Shown here: positions 5,998-6,587 of the stretch, in pieces
How positions within the stretch are numbered: the first letter of the stretch is position 1
How the letters are laid out: every line of letters begins with the position of its first letter
Assembly: GCA_003171295.1 (NCBI GenBank)
Contig: PMYF01000699.1
Coordinates: 7,188 to 13,774, forward strand
Source: Acidobacteriota bacterium
Lineage (GTDB): Bacteria > Acidobacteriota > Terriglobia > UBA7540
DNA: 6,587 nucleotides
Direction: 5' to 3'
The notes under the pieces: model-generated
What the model was told of the DNA's origin: nothing
The model's database searches: none
What the model saw: the letters and a program-made list of their open reading frames with translations, nothing else
Program-made: the position numbers and the translations under genes

Positions 5998-6111
5998 GCT
6001 ACGTCGTATTTCAGCATCCTGCACCATGAACGCCCGCCGGCGCGCGCTGAGCGCCGCTCCGGCGCCCTCTGAGCTCCGTCCCGAGAAGCCCCCGGATCCT
6101 CACCTGCGCGC

Positions 6112-6141
6112 TTGCCGGCACATCCCCCCCTGTGGTATATT
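6112..6141 (+). promoter_or_regulatory. Sigma-70-like promoter of argR
   Basis: TTGCCG (6112-6117, three to four of six) and TATATT (6136-6141, five of six) are 18 bp apart; a second possible -10, TATAAG, lies at 6142-6147. The A/T-rich island 6135-6165 stands out from the surrounding GC-rich DNA. Transcription starting near 6148 would leave a leader of only about 18 nt. Confidence 0.45.
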
Positions 6142-6152
6142 TATAAGCTGTC

Positions 6153-6166
6153 TGCATAAAATTGCA
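6153..6166 (+). promoter_or_regulatory. ARG-box-like operator overlapping the argR start codon
   Basis: TGCATAAAATTGCA has identical TGCA ends, each its own palindrome, around an A/T core. It matches the 14-bp ARG-box core TGAATWWWWATTCA at 11 positions by hand count. It lies just after the predicted transcription start and its last base is the A of the argR ATG, so bound ArgR would block its own transcription and hide the start region. ArgR normally binds pairs of boxes; the A/T-rich stretch about 21 bp upstream is a poor second half. Confidence 0.5.
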
Positions 6167-6587
6167 TGGACAAAGTCTACCGACGTACCCAGATCCTGGA
6201 CCTCCTGCGCACCGAAGAGGTCGCGACCCAGGAGGACCTGCGCCGCAAGCTGGCGCGGCGGGGCCTCCATGTGACTCAGGCCACGGTCTCGCGCGACATC
6301 GAGGATCTCGGCCTGGTGAAGACGCGCGCCGGTTACCGGCTGCCTGAGGCGGCAGAGCCCGTCGCGCCCCCCCAGCCGACTCTGCCGGTCGTGCTGAAGG
6401 AATTCCTAACCGGCGCTCGCCAGGCCGCGAACCTCGTCGTCCTCAAAACGCGTCCGGGCAACGCCCACTCCGTGGCCGTAGCCCTGGACGCAGAGCCCTG
6501 GGCGGCGGTCGTGGGGACCATCGCGGGCGACGACACGATTTTTATTGCCACCCCGAGCTCGCGCCAGGCCGCACAGGTGCGCAGGAA
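6166..6587 (+). CDS. argR: Arginine repressor ArgR (partial, extreme C-terminus off the window)
   Basis: ArgR is a hexameric transcription factor that senses L-arginine and controls arginine synthesis and breakdown genes, and usually itself. The 140 codons present are nearly the full family length (about 150). Residues 1-58 form the winged helix-turn-helix, with the recognition helix in HVTQATVSRDIEDLGLVKTR (35-54), matching the Gram-positive AhrC-type sequence VTQATVSRDI exactly. A linker (60-73) leads to the arginine-binding, oligomerising domain: RQAANLVVLKTRPGNAHSVA (85-104), then ALD, and GTIAGDDTIFI (117-127), whose GDDT holds the Asp residues that contact arginine in characterised ArgR proteins. 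ATG 6166 is the only possible start nearby, since an in-frame TAA lies at 6157-6159, yet no Shine-Dalgarno sequence precedes it. It lies 236 bp after the Met-rich protein gene and is transcribed from its own promoter. Arginine genes would be expected to the right, which cannot be seen. Confidence 0.95.
   Translation, partial: MDKVYRRTQILDLLRTEEVATQEDLRRKLARRGLHVTQATVSRDIEDLGLVKTRAGYRLPEAAEPVAPPQPTLPVVLKEFLTGARQAANLVVLKTRPGNAHSVAVALDAEPWAAVVGTIAGDDTIFIATPSSRQAAQVRR

Noticed and set aside
6051..6065. Small hairpin GCGCCG-CTC-CGGCGC before argR
   Set aside because: Six pairs in very GC-rich DNA with no T-run; not distinguishable from background.
1..6587. tRNA, rRNA, CRISPR array, attachment site or toxin-antitoxin pair
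   Set aside because: No cloverleaf, rRNA-like block, regular spacer array or paired small genes were seen on either strand.

Overview
The window is GC-rich (roughly 60 % by eye) bacterial chromosome with no phage, plasmid or CRISPR signature. The gene set suggests an Acidobacteriota-type soil bacterium: a Hanks-type kinase with a tail of four PEGA domains, an envelope-anchored LssY C-terminal-domain protein, secreted small proteins with VPAGTF-type motifs, and a Gram-positive-like ArgR. This assignment is an inference from gene content, not from a marker gene.

Layout. (1) 1-2675, minus strand: a two-gene unit read leftwards. The upstream gene is a transmembrane Ser/Thr protein kinase (682 aa) with four extracytoplasmic PEGA domains. 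It is followed 48 nt later by a secreted coiled-coil protein with a C-terminal beta-type domain, cut by the left edge. (2) 2676-3271: a 596-bp divergent intergenic region with no convincing gene. It holds a short array of CCCC-cored repeats, a strongly T/G-biased tract, a cluster of GC-rich hairpins, and a good promoter for the rightward gene. (3) 3272-4591, plus: an envelope-anchored protein with a C-terminal LssY_C-like domain. (4) 4722-5063, plus: an unrecognised 113-aa protein. (5) 5246-5929, plus: a methionine-rich secreted protein of 227 aa. (6) 5930-6165: a spacer with overlapping palindromes and then a compact promoter/operator. (7) 6166 to the right edge: argR, the arginine repressor, nearly complete.

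How they may work together. The kinase and coiled-coil genes look co-transcribed, which suggests an envelope-sensing pair: cytoplasmic kinase, membrane helix, PEGA stalk, and a periplasmic coiled-coil partner. The three plus-strand genes at 3272-5929 are separated by 130-182 bp, and at least two have their own promoter-like sequences, so they are probably separate units. argR seems autoregulated through an ARG-box-like palindrome that overlaps its own start codon; arginine biosynthesis genes would be expected downstream, outside the window.

No clearly new defence or mobile system is visible. The items most worth a second look are the recent PEGA-module duplication, the operator-on-start-codon arrangement of argR, the structured kinase/LssY intergenic region, and the Met-rich secreted protein.
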